Source: Anaerolineaceae bacterium (lineage in GTDB: Bacteria > Planctomycetota > Phycisphaerae > FEN-1346 > JAACEH01). From it: a stretch of 14,004 bases of DNA. Positions 1 to 5,828 of the stretch are shown piece after piece. Both the position numbers and the translations under genes were made by a program. Location: the NCBI GenBank assembly GCA_011682595.1, contig JAACEH010000108.1, forward strand, positions 1 through 14,004, given 5' to 3'. Within the stretch, counting starts at the first letter, position 1; every line of letters begins with the position of its first letter. The notes below the pieces were generated by a model that searched no databases, was not told where the DNA came from, and saw only the letters and a program-made list of their open reading frames with translations.

Positions 1-123
1 CTGGCCCTGGTGGCCCCCCTTCGCGGCGGCGACTGGCGCGAAATCGGCGTCTGGCTCCTGGCCGCCGTCTTCGTCCAACTAATCGCCCTGACCATGTTCA
101 TCATCTCCACCAAACGCAGTTGA
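1..123 (+). CDS. C-terminal end of a membrane protein (partial)
   Basis: An open frame runs from the first base to a TGA at 121-123, giving the last 40 residues of a protein that starts outside the window. The fragment has a short polar stretch (RGGDWRE), then about 20 hydrophobic residues (VWLLAAVFVQLIALTMFII), then a short basic tail (STKRS). This is the usual look of a last transmembrane helix with a cytoplasmic basic end. A transporter permease or other polytopic protein would fit, but the fragment is too short to name a family. The palindromic element begins about 31 bases after the stop codon. Confidence 0.6.
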   Translation: MALVAPLRGGDWREIGVWLLAAVFVQLIALTMFIISTKRS

Positions 124-153
124 GACTTGGTCCCCAACGTCATAGTCGGGTGG

Positions 154-355
154 TGGGTGGCATGGTCCACGCTTGCGTGGCCATGATCGATTATCTTTCC
201 CAACAGCGGGTGCCACGGTCTGACCAAAGGTCAGGCCGTGATCATCTCCCGAACGTTCGTCATGGCCTGGCCTGCGGCCAGACCATGGCACCGCTCACTG
301 CAAACTGTGCTATCCGCCCGAATCATGGCCACGCAAGCGTGGACCATGCCACCCA
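154..355. repeat. Compound nested palindromic element A (outer arms)
   Basis: A perfect 34-base inverted repeat has arms at 154-187 and 322-355. Each arm is itself a hairpin: CCACGC, loop TT, GCGTGG, flanked by further CATGG/CCATG pairing. The outer ends read GGGTGG and CCACCC. Between the arms lies a second, complete element of the same architecture (208-292). The outer left arm is followed by a 20-base spacer (188-207), close to the spacer length of the other elements here, so the simplest reading is one element inserted inside another. The 325-base gap between the stop at 123 and the start at 449 holds this element and little else; I see no gene in it. Confidence 0.8.
208..292. repeat. Palindromic element A, inner copy (85 bases)
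   Basis: Two inverted hairpins are bounded by GGGTGCC (208-214) and GGCACC (287-292). Left hairpin 214-240: CACGG, mismatch, CTGACC, loop AAA, GGTCAG, mismatch, CCGTG. Right hairpin 261-287: CATGG, mismatch, CTGGCC, loop TGC, GGCCAG, mismatch, CCATG. The right arm is an imperfect reverse complement of the left arm, and differences mostly keep the pairing. It is followed by a 17-base tail, ctcactgcaaactgtgc (294-310), which recurs exactly after the copy at 4165-4249. Both copies are 85 bases long, so they are related by descent, not only by structure. Confidence 0.8.
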
Positions 356-448
356 TCATGAGCGTCAAGAGCGGGGGGGCCGTTGGCCGATAGAACTACT
401 GAGGGCCGCGGGGGAATAGTGCGCGCGGAGAGTTCAAAGGATAAAGCC

Positions 449-1564
449 ATGAAAGCAACGATATCCGCCCTGACGCTGGGTCTCATCCTGTTGGCTGCGG
501 GGGTCTCGGACCTGAGCGGGGGTGAAGAAGGCGTTCAGCAGTACCTCCGCGAGCCGGTGCAGAGCTTCGACTTCGAGTTTGGCCGCAAGGTCGGCCTGAA
601 GACGCCGCCCTACTGGAAGAAAATCGGCGGACGGGGCTTGCCGGCCTACACCGAGGGCCGCTACGACAGCCAGGTGCGGCACGGGGGACGGGCCAGTTTC
701 GCTTTCCAGATGAAGGGCGGCGACTGTCTCTACGAGTACTACCCGAAGCGAATCCCCGTCGACGCGGCCTACGATTACTGCCTGGAGGGTTGGATTCGCA
801 CCGAGGGCCTCAAGCGCAGCCGGGCCTACCTGGGCATCTGGTTCAACGATCAGCAGGGCCGGCGGATTCCGGGCACCAAGGTGCTGACCGGTGCGCTGAG
901 CGGACAGAGCGACTGGACGCGGGTCCAGGTCTGCCTTTCGTCGCCGCCTTCCCTGCCGGGCCGGCCCCTGGCGAGGTTCGCCGACATTTCGATGGAGGTT
1001 CGCAGCCGCCAGGCCGGCGACATCGGGGCCAGGGTCTGGTTCGACGACATTACGGTCTATCGCATTCCGCGGCTGCGCATGCAGATCGCCGACCGGCGGA
1101 TACTGCTGGAGGTGGGCAAGCCGGTGGTCGTCCAGTTGCGGGCCGAGGGGCTGCTTTCGGGCGACTTCCCGGGCCGGTTGGTGGTTCGCGACGGCCGCGG
1201 CACGACGGTCATGGACATCATCGCCTCGCTGACGCCCGACGCACAGGGCAAGGGCTATCGGGAGGTGACCTTGGCCGACCTTCCCGCGGGGGTTTACCAG
1301 GTGAGCTACGATCTGCCGGGCGAGGAGCCGACCGTGCTGCGCCGGCGGACCTCGTTCGCCATGCTGGCCCCGCGGCAGAGCCCGCCGCGTTTGGCCGGCC
1401 AGGGGTTCGGACTGGCCGACCCGGCGGGCATCGAGGACCCCAAGCGTCTGACCGAACTGGTGACGCACCTGGGCGTGCACACGCTGAAGATTCCCCTGTG
1501 GCGGTCGGACACGACGGCCGAGCAGATCGAGAAGGGCGACCCCCTGGTCGATGGGCCGCCATAA
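449..1564 (+). CDS. Secreted CBM/glycoside-hydrolase-like protein, N-terminal part (frameshifted)
   Basis: This is the first 371 residues of what looks like one protein of about 894 residues continuing in the next frame. The ATG at 449 is chosen because AAAGGA (436-441) sits 7 bases upstream and the protein then opens with a signal peptide (MKAT, then a hydrophobic run ISALTLGLILLAAG). Residues about 35-215 resemble a beta-sandwich carbohydrate-binding module: SFDFEFG at the start, the HGGRASFAFQMKGG strand pair, a DWTRVQV strand and a final ARVWFDDITVYRI strand, as in CBM4/9-type folds. Residues about 220-300 look like an Ig-like domain. From about 325 an alpha/beta region begins (RLTELVTHLGVHTLKIPLW), typical of the first strand of a TIM barrel, and the frame stops at 1564. 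Removing one G from GGG at 1553-1555 joins it to the downstream frame. Substrate unknown; domain names are by resemblance. Confidence 0.65.
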   Translation: MKATISALTLGLILLAAGVSDLSGGEEGVQQYLREPVQSFDFEFGRKVGLKTPPYWKKIGGRGLPAYTEGRYDSQVRHGGRASFAFQMKGGDCLYEYYPKRIPVDAAYDYCLEGWIRTEGLKRSRAYLGIWFNDQQGRRIPGTKVLTGALSGQSDWTRVQVCLSSPPSLPGRPLARFADISMEVRSRQAGDIGARVWFDDITVYRIPRLRMQIADRRILLEVGKPVVVQLRAEGLLSGDFPGRLVVRDGRGTTVMDIIASLTPDAQGKGYREVTLADLPAGVYQVSYDLPGEEPTVLRRRTSFAMLAPRQSPPRLAGQGFGLADPAGIEDPKRLTELVTHLGVHTLKIPLWRSDTTAEQIEKGDPLVDGPP

Positions 1565-3134
1565 GGTCGAGTGCATCGGGGTGCTGGCCCAGCCGCCGCA
1601 ATATCTGGCCAAGGGAATCGCCGAGCCGATTCGCGGCCTGGCCGATCTGCTGAGCATGCCTGAAGCTCGGTGGGAGAAGGCGCTCGGTTTCACGGTGAGC
1701 CATTACGGCGGCATGTTCGCCTCGTGGCAGTTGGGCGGCGACGACGACCCGAGCATGGTGCGACTGCAGGTTGACCCGAAGATTCTGGAAACCTCCACCC
1801 GGCGAATGGACCGGTTGACGGCTGCCCGTCCGCTGGGCATTCCCTGGCCCGCGGAGTACGCCCTGCCGTCGAAGTTGCCGGGGCGGGTTGACTACGTTGC
1901 CCTGAAGGTCGGCGCCGAGATTGCCCCGAGCCGGATTCACGAGTACCTGGCCGGCGCCCGGTCGGCCGACGGTCCGCGGCTGAGTCTGACCCTGGAGCCG
2001 ATCAACTGGAGCGGCCACGATCCGAACGACCGGATTCTCGATTTCGTCAACCGCATTCTGGTGGCCAAGCAGGCCGGCGTCCGGGAGATTTTCTTCAACA
2101 AGCTGGTCGACGCCGAGAGGGGCCTGATGCGTTCGCCCGACCAGCCGACCGAGATGTTCCTGGTGGCCCGCACGATAACCGACCTGCTGGGCGGCACACG
2201 CTTCGCCGGCTGGTTGCCGTTGGAGCACGACGCCAGGGCCATGGTCTTCGAGCGCTCCGACGGCCAGGAGATTCTCGTGGTCTGGAAAGAGGGGTTGAAG
2301 TTTCCGATCAAGACGCCGCTGTACCTGGGCGAGCAACTGACCCAGACCGACCTGCTGGGCAACCGCACGCCGTTGCCGCGCTTCGGTTCGGTGACCAGCC
2401 TGACCCTGCAATCGATGCCGGTCTTCATCACCGGAGTCGACCCGCGGATTTCGCGCACTCGGCGCTCCTTTCGCCTGGCGGACGGGGCCATCCGGTCGGC
2501 CTATCGCCGACACAAGGTCCAGGTGGAATTCGTCAACGGTTTCAACCGCAGCATCTCGGGCCAGATCAGGCTCAAGGCTCCGAAGGGCTGGAAGGTCGAC
2601 CCGCGGATCATCAAGTTTCGCCTGGGCGAAGGAGAGCGGATGGCCCGGCCGCTCTCGGTCGTGGTGCCCTACAACGAGACTGTCGGCAGGAAAGAGATCA
2701 AGGCCGACTTCACGGTCCAGGCGAAGGCTGCGTACCATTTCACGGCGGTCGCCCCACTGCAGTTCGAGATGGCCGCCGCAGAGATCAGCGCCGTGGCCTT
2801 CCAGCAAGGGCCGAACATCGTTATCGAGCAGCAGATCACCTGCACGGCGGCCCGGCCGACGAGTTTTTCGGCCTACGTCCAGGTTCCCGGGCGAACGATG
2901 ATGAGCCGCCTCATTGGCCGCATGGCCCCGGGCGATTCGGTGGTTCGCCGCTACGTGTTGCCCTGGTCGCCGGCCCTGGAGCATAAGAGCGCCCTGGTGG
3001 GGGTGCGCGACGATTCGCCCGACCGCGGATTCGCCAACCTGCTGCTTCCCCTGGGCGGCGTGCATACCCGCGGCCTGGCCAGCCGGGCCTCAAGCCGCTC
3101 GCCGACGGCCGACCGCTTCCCCAAAGGTATGTAA
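1551..3134 (+). CDS. Secreted glycoside-hydrolase-like protein, C-terminal part with NEW3-like domain
   Basis: This frame (ATG at 1551, stop TAA 3132-3134) is most likely the continuation of the protein begun at 449, not an independent gene: it has no ribosome binding site, overlaps the upstream frame by 14 bases, and its first residues (HKVECIGVLAQPP) read like the second strand of the same barrel. Residues 1 to about 230 look like the rest of a TIM barrel (strands near VDYVALKVG, LSLTLEPINWSG and VREIFFNKLVD). Where clan-A glycosidases often carry W-x-x-G-N-E, this protein has SWQLGGDDD, so it may lack the usual acid/base. Residues about 323-390 (VEFVNGFNRSISGQIRLKAP and on) resemble the NEW3 domain found beside carbohydrate-active enzymes. 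The 3' end overlaps the minus-strand frame ending at 2951. Role inferred: extracellular polysaccharide binding or breakdown, possibly without catalysis. Confidence 0.65.
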   Translation: MGRHKVECIGVLAQPPQYLAKGIAEPIRGLADLLSMPEARWEKALGFTVSHYGGMFASWQLGGDDDPSMVRLQVDPKILETSTRRMDRLTAARPLGIPWPAEYALPSKLPGRVDYVALKVGAEIAPSRIHEYLAGARSADGPRLSLTLEPINWSGHDPNDRILDFVNRILVAKQAGVREIFFNKLVDAERGLMRSPDQPTEMFLVARTITDLLGGTRFAGWLPLEHDARAMVFERSDGQEILVVWKEGLKFPIKTPLYLGEQLTQTDLLGNRTPLPRFGSVTSLTLQSMPVFITGVDPRISRTRRSFRLADGAIRSAYRRHKVQVEFVNGFNRSISGQIRLKAPKGWKVDPRIIKFRLGEGERMARPLSVVVPYNETVGRKEIKADFTVQAKAAYHFTAVAPLQFEMAAAEISAVAFQQGPNIVIEQQITCTAARPTSFSAYVQVPGRTMMSRLIGRMAPGDSVVRRYVLPWSPALEHKSALVGVRDDSPDRGFANLLLPLGGVHTRGLASRASSRSPTADRFPKGM

Positions 3135-3721
3135 AGAAAACCACGGCGGGTATTGCTTGAAGTCTGTTCTGGGTGCCGTGTTTTCCCAGAGGAAAAGCAT
3201 GCCGAACTACCCTTGCTGTCCCAAGGCATGCTTTCGCAAGCGAAAGCATGGCACCCGGCCATCGTGGTCCTTCTTTCTTCATCCGGCGGCTGTAATGACC
3301 GTGGGGCGCATGTGTGGTGCTGGGTATCTGGAAGTGCAGAGCTGGATAGGGGTTGAAGACGAGCATGCACAACCTCGGGCCTGAGTCTGTTTGCTGACCC
3401 TGATGCCAGGTCAATGATAAGCCCTGGAATTCCGCCAATTAGAATGTTGCCCCAAAGCCAGCCTGACGCCTTCTTGCTGATGACGGCGCTGCTCATTGCG
3501 TACCCCGGCATCTCAAACGTGACCGTGTAGGACTTGTTGGTGTCAAGAGTTACCTGTCCAGGTGTTACAATGGTGCTTGGTCCAACTCGCGCTGTGGCCC
3601 CCGGTGGATCTGAGGTAATAGAGATTGTTTGAGTTCGCCCATGCATAATAGTTGCACAACCGGGCGCGGCACACAGCAGAATAACCAAGCAGATAGCGTA
3701 CAACACTAGGCGACGATGCAT
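2951..3721 (-). CDS. Small PEGA-like lipoprotein with run-on C-terminus
   Basis: The ATG at 3721-3719 is chosen over an in-frame TTG two codons upstream because GGAGG (3733-3729) lies 7 bases before it. The protein opens MHRRLVLYAICLVILLCAAPGC, a lipoprotein signal peptide ending in an acceptable lipobox (APGC). Next comes a PEGA-like beta-rich stretch (QTISITSDPPGATARVG ... YTVTFEMPGY), then a hydrophobic, glycine-rich segment (GWLWGNILIGGIPGLIIDLASG) and RLRPEVVHARL. Proteins of this style normally end about there, near residue 130. Here the frame runs on for roughly 125 residues through the palindromic element at 3171-3256 and antisense into the 3' end of the upstream gene. That tail looks non-native, so the true stop was probably lost or lies in a shifted frame. 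Base composition is clearly less GC-rich than the flanking genes. Function unknown; likely envelope-anchored. Confidence 0.65.
   Translation of the reverse strand: MHRRLVLYAICLVILLCAAPGCATIMHGRTQTISITSDPPGATARVGPSTIVTPGQVTLDTNKSYTVTFEMPGYAMSSAVISKKASGWLWGNILIGGIPGLIIDLASGSANRLRPEVVHARLQPLSSSALPDTQHHTCAPRSLQPPDEERRTTMAGCHAFACESMPWDSKGSSACFSSGKTRHPEQTSSNTRRGFLYIPLGKRSAVGERLEARLARPRVCTPPRGSSRLANPRSGESSRTPTRALLCSRAGDQGNT
3171..3256. repeat. Palindromic element C (86 bases)
   Basis: The element is bounded by GGGTGCC (3171-3177) and GGCACCC (3250-3256) and starts 36 bases after the stop at 3134. The right hairpin is a perfect 11-base-pair stem: CATGCTTTCGC (3227-3237), loop AA, GCGAAAGCATG (3240-3250). 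The left hairpin (about 3177-3201) pairs TTTTCC with GGAAAA and continues with a bulge to the outer CGTG/CATG bases. The left arm aligns with the reverse complement of the right arm. A 21-base spacer (3204-3224) separates the arms. The architecture matches elements A and B, although the stem sequences differ. Confidence 0.8.
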
Positions 3722-3728
3722 TATCAAT

Positions 3729-3733
3729 CCTCC
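3729..3733 (-). promoter_or_regulatory. Ribosome binding site of the PEGA-like lipoprotein
   Basis: On the minus strand GGAGG stands 7 bases before the ATG at 3721. It fixes the start of the lipoprotein and excludes the TTG at 3727, which would leave only one base of spacing. Confidence 0.7.
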
Positions 3734-3818
3734 ATGTTACATGAACCGGATTTCCCGAATGACCTTGCCCGGTTACGCTGCCGGGCGGCTCGGCCGGCGA
3801 CCCATATTCAGCGCTCAC

Positions 3819-4142
3819 ATGGTTGGCCAAGGAATCAATACGGAGTTGCTGCGCACGCTTATCCGCAAGAAGCGGTTACTCAAGGGCGACTTTGCCCGGA
3901 AGATTAACATCACACCCAACGGATTCTCGCGCATCCTACGCACGGGCCGGACAACGCAGGCGACGTTGAGCCGCATTGCCGCCGAACTTGACGTTCCGCT
4001 TGACCGGTTGCGCAAAGTACCGGAAGCCGAGCCGCAAGGCGAGAGTGAGATCGAACTGCTGGAAAGGTTTCGGCGGCTGTCGCCGGTTCAGAGGGGGCGG
4101 GTATTGGGCTACGTCGAGCGGTTGGCCGGTGAGGCCGAGTAG
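3819..4142 (+). CDS. Small XRE-type helix-turn-helix regulator
   Basis: The 107-residue product has a lambda-repressor-like helix-turn-helix over about residues 10-67: TELLRTLIRKKRLLKGDFARKINIT, then PNGFSRILRTGRTTQATLSRI and AAELDVPLDRLRKV. The order (helix, recognition helix with the S-R-I-L-R-x-G-R-T pattern, then the A-x-x-L-D-V-x-L-D-x-L closing helix) is that of XRE-family DNA-binding proteins. The short tail (ELLERFRRLSPVQRGRVLGYVERL) looks helical and could mediate dimers. An in-frame ATG at 3741 would add 26 residues (MNRISRMTLPGYAAG...) with no clear domain; neither start has a convincing ribosome binding site, so the start is uncertain. It is divergent from the lipoprotein at 3721, and control of that gene and of itself is a reasonable inference. 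It ends 22 bases before element B. Confidence 0.75.
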   Translation: MVGQGINTELLRTLIRKKRLLKGDFARKINITPNGFSRILRTGRTTQATLSRIAAELDVPLDRLRKVPEAEPQGESEIELLERFRRLSPVQRGRVLGYVERLAGEAE

Positions 4143-4164
4143 ACGTCCGGCTCATGACCACGCC

Positions 4165-4249
4165 GGGTGCCGTGGTCTGGCAAAGCCAGGCCACGATTAT
4201 GCTTCGAGAGTTCCTTCATGGCCTGGCCTGCGGCCAGGCCATGGCACCC
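4165..4249. repeat. Palindromic element B (85 bases)
   Basis: The element is bounded by GGGTGCC (4165-4171) and GGCACCC (4243-4249). Left hairpin 4171-4195: CGTGG, mismatch, CTGGC, loop AAA, GCCAG, mismatch, CCACG. Right hairpin 4217-4243: a perfect 12-base-pair stem, CATGGCCTGGCC, loop TGC, GGCCAGGCCATG. The spacer is 21 bases (4196-4216). It is followed directly by the 17-base tail ctcactgcaaactgtgc (4250-4266) that also follows the inner element at 208-292. It lies 22 bases after the stop codon of the XRE gene. The 458-base gap 4143-4600 holds this element, the hairpin pair at 4278-4370, the solo arm at 4396-4424 and the promoter at 4515-4543; I see no gene in it. Confidence 0.85.
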
Positions 4250-4277
4250 CTCACTGCAAACTGTGCCACCCGTCGTT

Positions 4278-4370
4278 ATCCCCCGGCGATGCCGGGGGCT
4301 TGTTGGCGACGAACGCGGTGTGCCGTCCGAACGTTGGGAAACAAACAAGCCCCCCGCATCGCGGGGGGAT
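4278..4370. repeat. Second inverted hairpin pair (C/G-rich stems)
   Basis: Two 27-base arms, 4278-4304 and 4344-4370, are reverse complements of each other except at two positions. Each arm is a hairpin: CCCCCGGC, loop GAT, GCCGGGGG at 4280-4298, and CCCCCCGC, loop ATC, GCGGGGGG at 4350-4368. The two differences fall on the two sides of one base pair, turning G-C into C-G, so the stem is kept. Both arms also share the flank CTTGTT/AACAAG. The boundaries differ from the GGGTGCC family, so this may be a related or a separate element type. Confidence 0.75.
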
Positions 4371-4395
4371 GCCGTTGTTGCCGTTGGCCCGTGGC

Positions 4396-4424
4396 GGGTG
4401 CCGTGATCACGGATTTCCGTGAGC
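4396..4424. repeat. Solo arm of the GGGTGCC hairpin family
   Basis: GGGTGCCGTG (4396-4405) leads into a short hairpin, TCACGGA (4407-4413), two loop bases, TCCGTGA (4416-4422). The start matches the left arms of elements B and C exactly over ten bases. No matching right arm is visible within the next 80 bases, so this looks like a half element or a decayed copy. Confidence 0.5.
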
Positions 4425-4514
4425 AAGGCCGACCAGGTGACTCAGGGCCATCATCATGTCGGGGTAATTGCTCCGGCCAGGCACAACATATGCTCTTTTC
4501 GGGGCGATGCTGCG

Positions 4515-4543
4515 TTGACACGGCTTGGTGCGGCCGATACACT
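4515..4543 (+). promoter_or_regulatory. Sigma-70-type promoter upstream of the radical SAM gene
   Basis: A consensus -35 box TTGACA (4515-4520) is separated by exactly 17 bases from TACACT (4538-4543), which matches the -10 consensus at four of six positions, including the conserved T-A-n-n-n-T. Transcription would begin near 4550, giving a leader of about 50 bases before the GTG at 4601. No operator-like palindrome overlaps the boxes. Confidence 0.65.
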
Positions 4544-4600
4544 CTGCCATAGTGACCCACAGTCGACTCCCGACACCATGGGAGGGAGGATTCGCCAAGA

Positions 4601-5605
4601 GTGCCCGACGACATTCCAGAGCGGCAGTGCGATTTCCAGGAATCCCTGGGCGACGGCTGCGTGCGGTGCCACATCTGCCCGCACGAGTGCCGCATCGCCG
4701 AGGGGCGGGCGGGAATCTGTCTGTGCCGCAAGAACTTCGCCGGAACGCTGCGGCCCCTGAACTATGGCCGCGTCACCTCGACGGCCATGGACCCCATCGA
4801 GAAAAAGCCCCTCTACCATTTTTTTCCCGGCCGCAACATCCTGTCGCTGGGCACCTGGGGCTGCAACTTCAAGTGCGATTTCTGTCAGAACTGGCAGATC
4901 AGCCAGAGGGAAGCTCCGACCGAGCACTTGTCGCCGAGCGACGCGGTGGCCATGGCCCTGCGCCGCGACAGTCTGGGCATCGCCTACACTTACAACGAGC
5001 CGACCATCTGGTTCGAATACGTTCTGGACACCGGCCGGCGGGCCCGCGAGGCCGGACTGGCCAACGTCCTGGTGACCAACGGCTTTATCAACCCCGAGCC
5101 CCTGGAGTTGCTGCTGGAGGTGGTCGAGGCGATGAACATCGACCTGAAGAGTTTCAGCGACGAGTTTTACCGGCGGCTCCCCAGGGGGCGGCTCCGGCCT
5201 GTTCTGGAGACGGCCCGTATGGCCGCCCGGCGGTGCCACGTGGAGACGACCACGCTGCTGGTCCCGGGCCAGAACGACAGCGACCGGGAGATCGGGCAGT
5301 TGCGGGACTGGATCCGCGAGAATCTCGGGGCCGACAGCCCGACGCACCTCTCGGCCTATTTTCCGCAGTACCGGTCCGCCATCCCGGCCACCGACGGCGC
5401 GACGCTGCTTCGGGCCCGGGAGATTTTGAGCGAGAAGCTGAACTTCGTCTATATTGGCAATGTCTCGGCCGGGGAGGCGGGCAACACGTGTTGCCCCGGC
5501 TGCGGCGCGACCGCCGTCCGGCGATCGGGCTACCGCGTCGATGCCTCGGGACTCGAAGATGGCGCTTGTGCCGGCTGTGGCAAGGCGTTAAACTTCGTCG
5601 TATAA
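4601..5605 (+). CDS. amrS: AmmeMemoRadiSam system radical SAM enzyme
   Basis: The 334-residue protein has the radical SAM cluster motif C88-x3-C92-x2-C95 in the context TWGCNFKCDFCQNW, which binds a 4Fe-4S cluster and S-adenosylmethionine. An N-terminal cysteine group (CVRCHICPHEC, residues 20-30, then CLC at 40-42) and the LNYGRVTSTAMDPIEKKPLY stretch are characteristic of the PflA-like enzymes found with AMMECR1 and Memo proteins. C298, C301, C323 and C326 form a probable zinc ribbon at the C-terminus. Later barrel features include TYNEPTIW and MNIDLKSF. The GTG start is chosen because GGAGGGAGGA (4581-4590) lies 10 bases upstream. The substrate of this group is not established to my knowledge. 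AMMECR1 and Memo partners are not in the window, so here the gene stands alone behind its own promoter. Confidence 0.85.
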   Translation: MPDDIPERQCDFQESLGDGCVRCHICPHECRIAEGRAGICLCRKNFAGTLRPLNYGRVTSTAMDPIEKKPLYHFFPGRNILSLGTWGCNFKCDFCQNWQISQREAPTEHLSPSDAVAMALRRDSLGIAYTYNEPTIWFEYVLDTGRRAREAGLANVLVTNGFINPEPLELLLEVVEAMNIDLKSFSDEFYRRLPRGRLRPVLETARMAARRCHVETTTLLVPGQNDSDREIGQLRDWIRENLGADSPTHLSAYFPQYRSAIPATDGATLLRAREILSEKLNFVYIGNVSAGEAGNTCCPGCGATAVRRSGYRVDASGLEDGACAGCGKALNFVV

Positions 5606-5612
5606 AGGTGTT

Positions 5613-5631
5613 GCGCCACCATGGGTGGCGC
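5613..5631. other. GC-rich hairpin after the radical SAM gene
   Basis: GCGCCACC (5613-5620), loop ATG, GGTGGCGC (5624-5631): a perfect 8-base-pair stem starting 8 bases after the stop at 5605. No run of T follows on either strand, so it is not a standard intrinsic terminator, though it could still shape the transcript end. The remaining leader to 5828 contains a relatively AT-rich stretch (5675-5730) in which I could not identify a convincing promoter pair. Confidence 0.5.
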
Positions 5632-5828
5632 GGAAGGAGGGCCGCCGGAAATCGGGCCATGCGGGCTGGCACTCATCCATAAATAGTTTGCTTAAAGTCC
5701 GATAACTCTTTGCCCGATAAACCTTTTGGTCACTCTGAGCGTCGCAGATGGTGCGCCTCGGCGGCATGGTTATGCGCCGCCGGCAGGTGGGGTGGGTGGG
5801 CTGTCTGCTGACGCGTCTGGAGTCTTTC

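Noticed and set aside
154..355. CRISPR array or toxin-antitoxin-type RNA repeat
   Set aside because: The repeats are inverted hairpin pairs with variable stems, not regularly spaced direct repeats with unique spacers, and no cas genes are present.
120..419. Short plus-strand open frame across element A
   Set aside because: It is a translation of the palindromic repeats. A similar peptide appears at 4154-4552 only because the DNA repeat recurs there, not because a protein is conserved.
1218..3065. A 615-codon minus-strand open frame opposite the hydrolase-like gene
   Set aside because: It continues across the point where the plus-strand gene is frameshifted, which briefly made it attractive, but the plus strand shows a signal peptide, a CBM-like fold and a NEW3-like domain while the antisense product has none.
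4154..4552. Short plus-strand open frame across element B and the promoter
   Set aside because: It is repeat-derived, has no ribosome binding site, and reads straight through the -35 and -10 boxes of the downstream gene.
5613..5631. Intrinsic terminator after the radical SAM gene
   Set aside because: The stem is good but no T run follows on either strand; listed only as a hairpin.
5680..5748. Promoter for the FlgI-like gene in the AT-richer leader
   Set aside because: TTGCTT (5688-5693) and GATAAA (5716-5721) resemble boxes, but the 22-base spacing is too long; no better pair was found.
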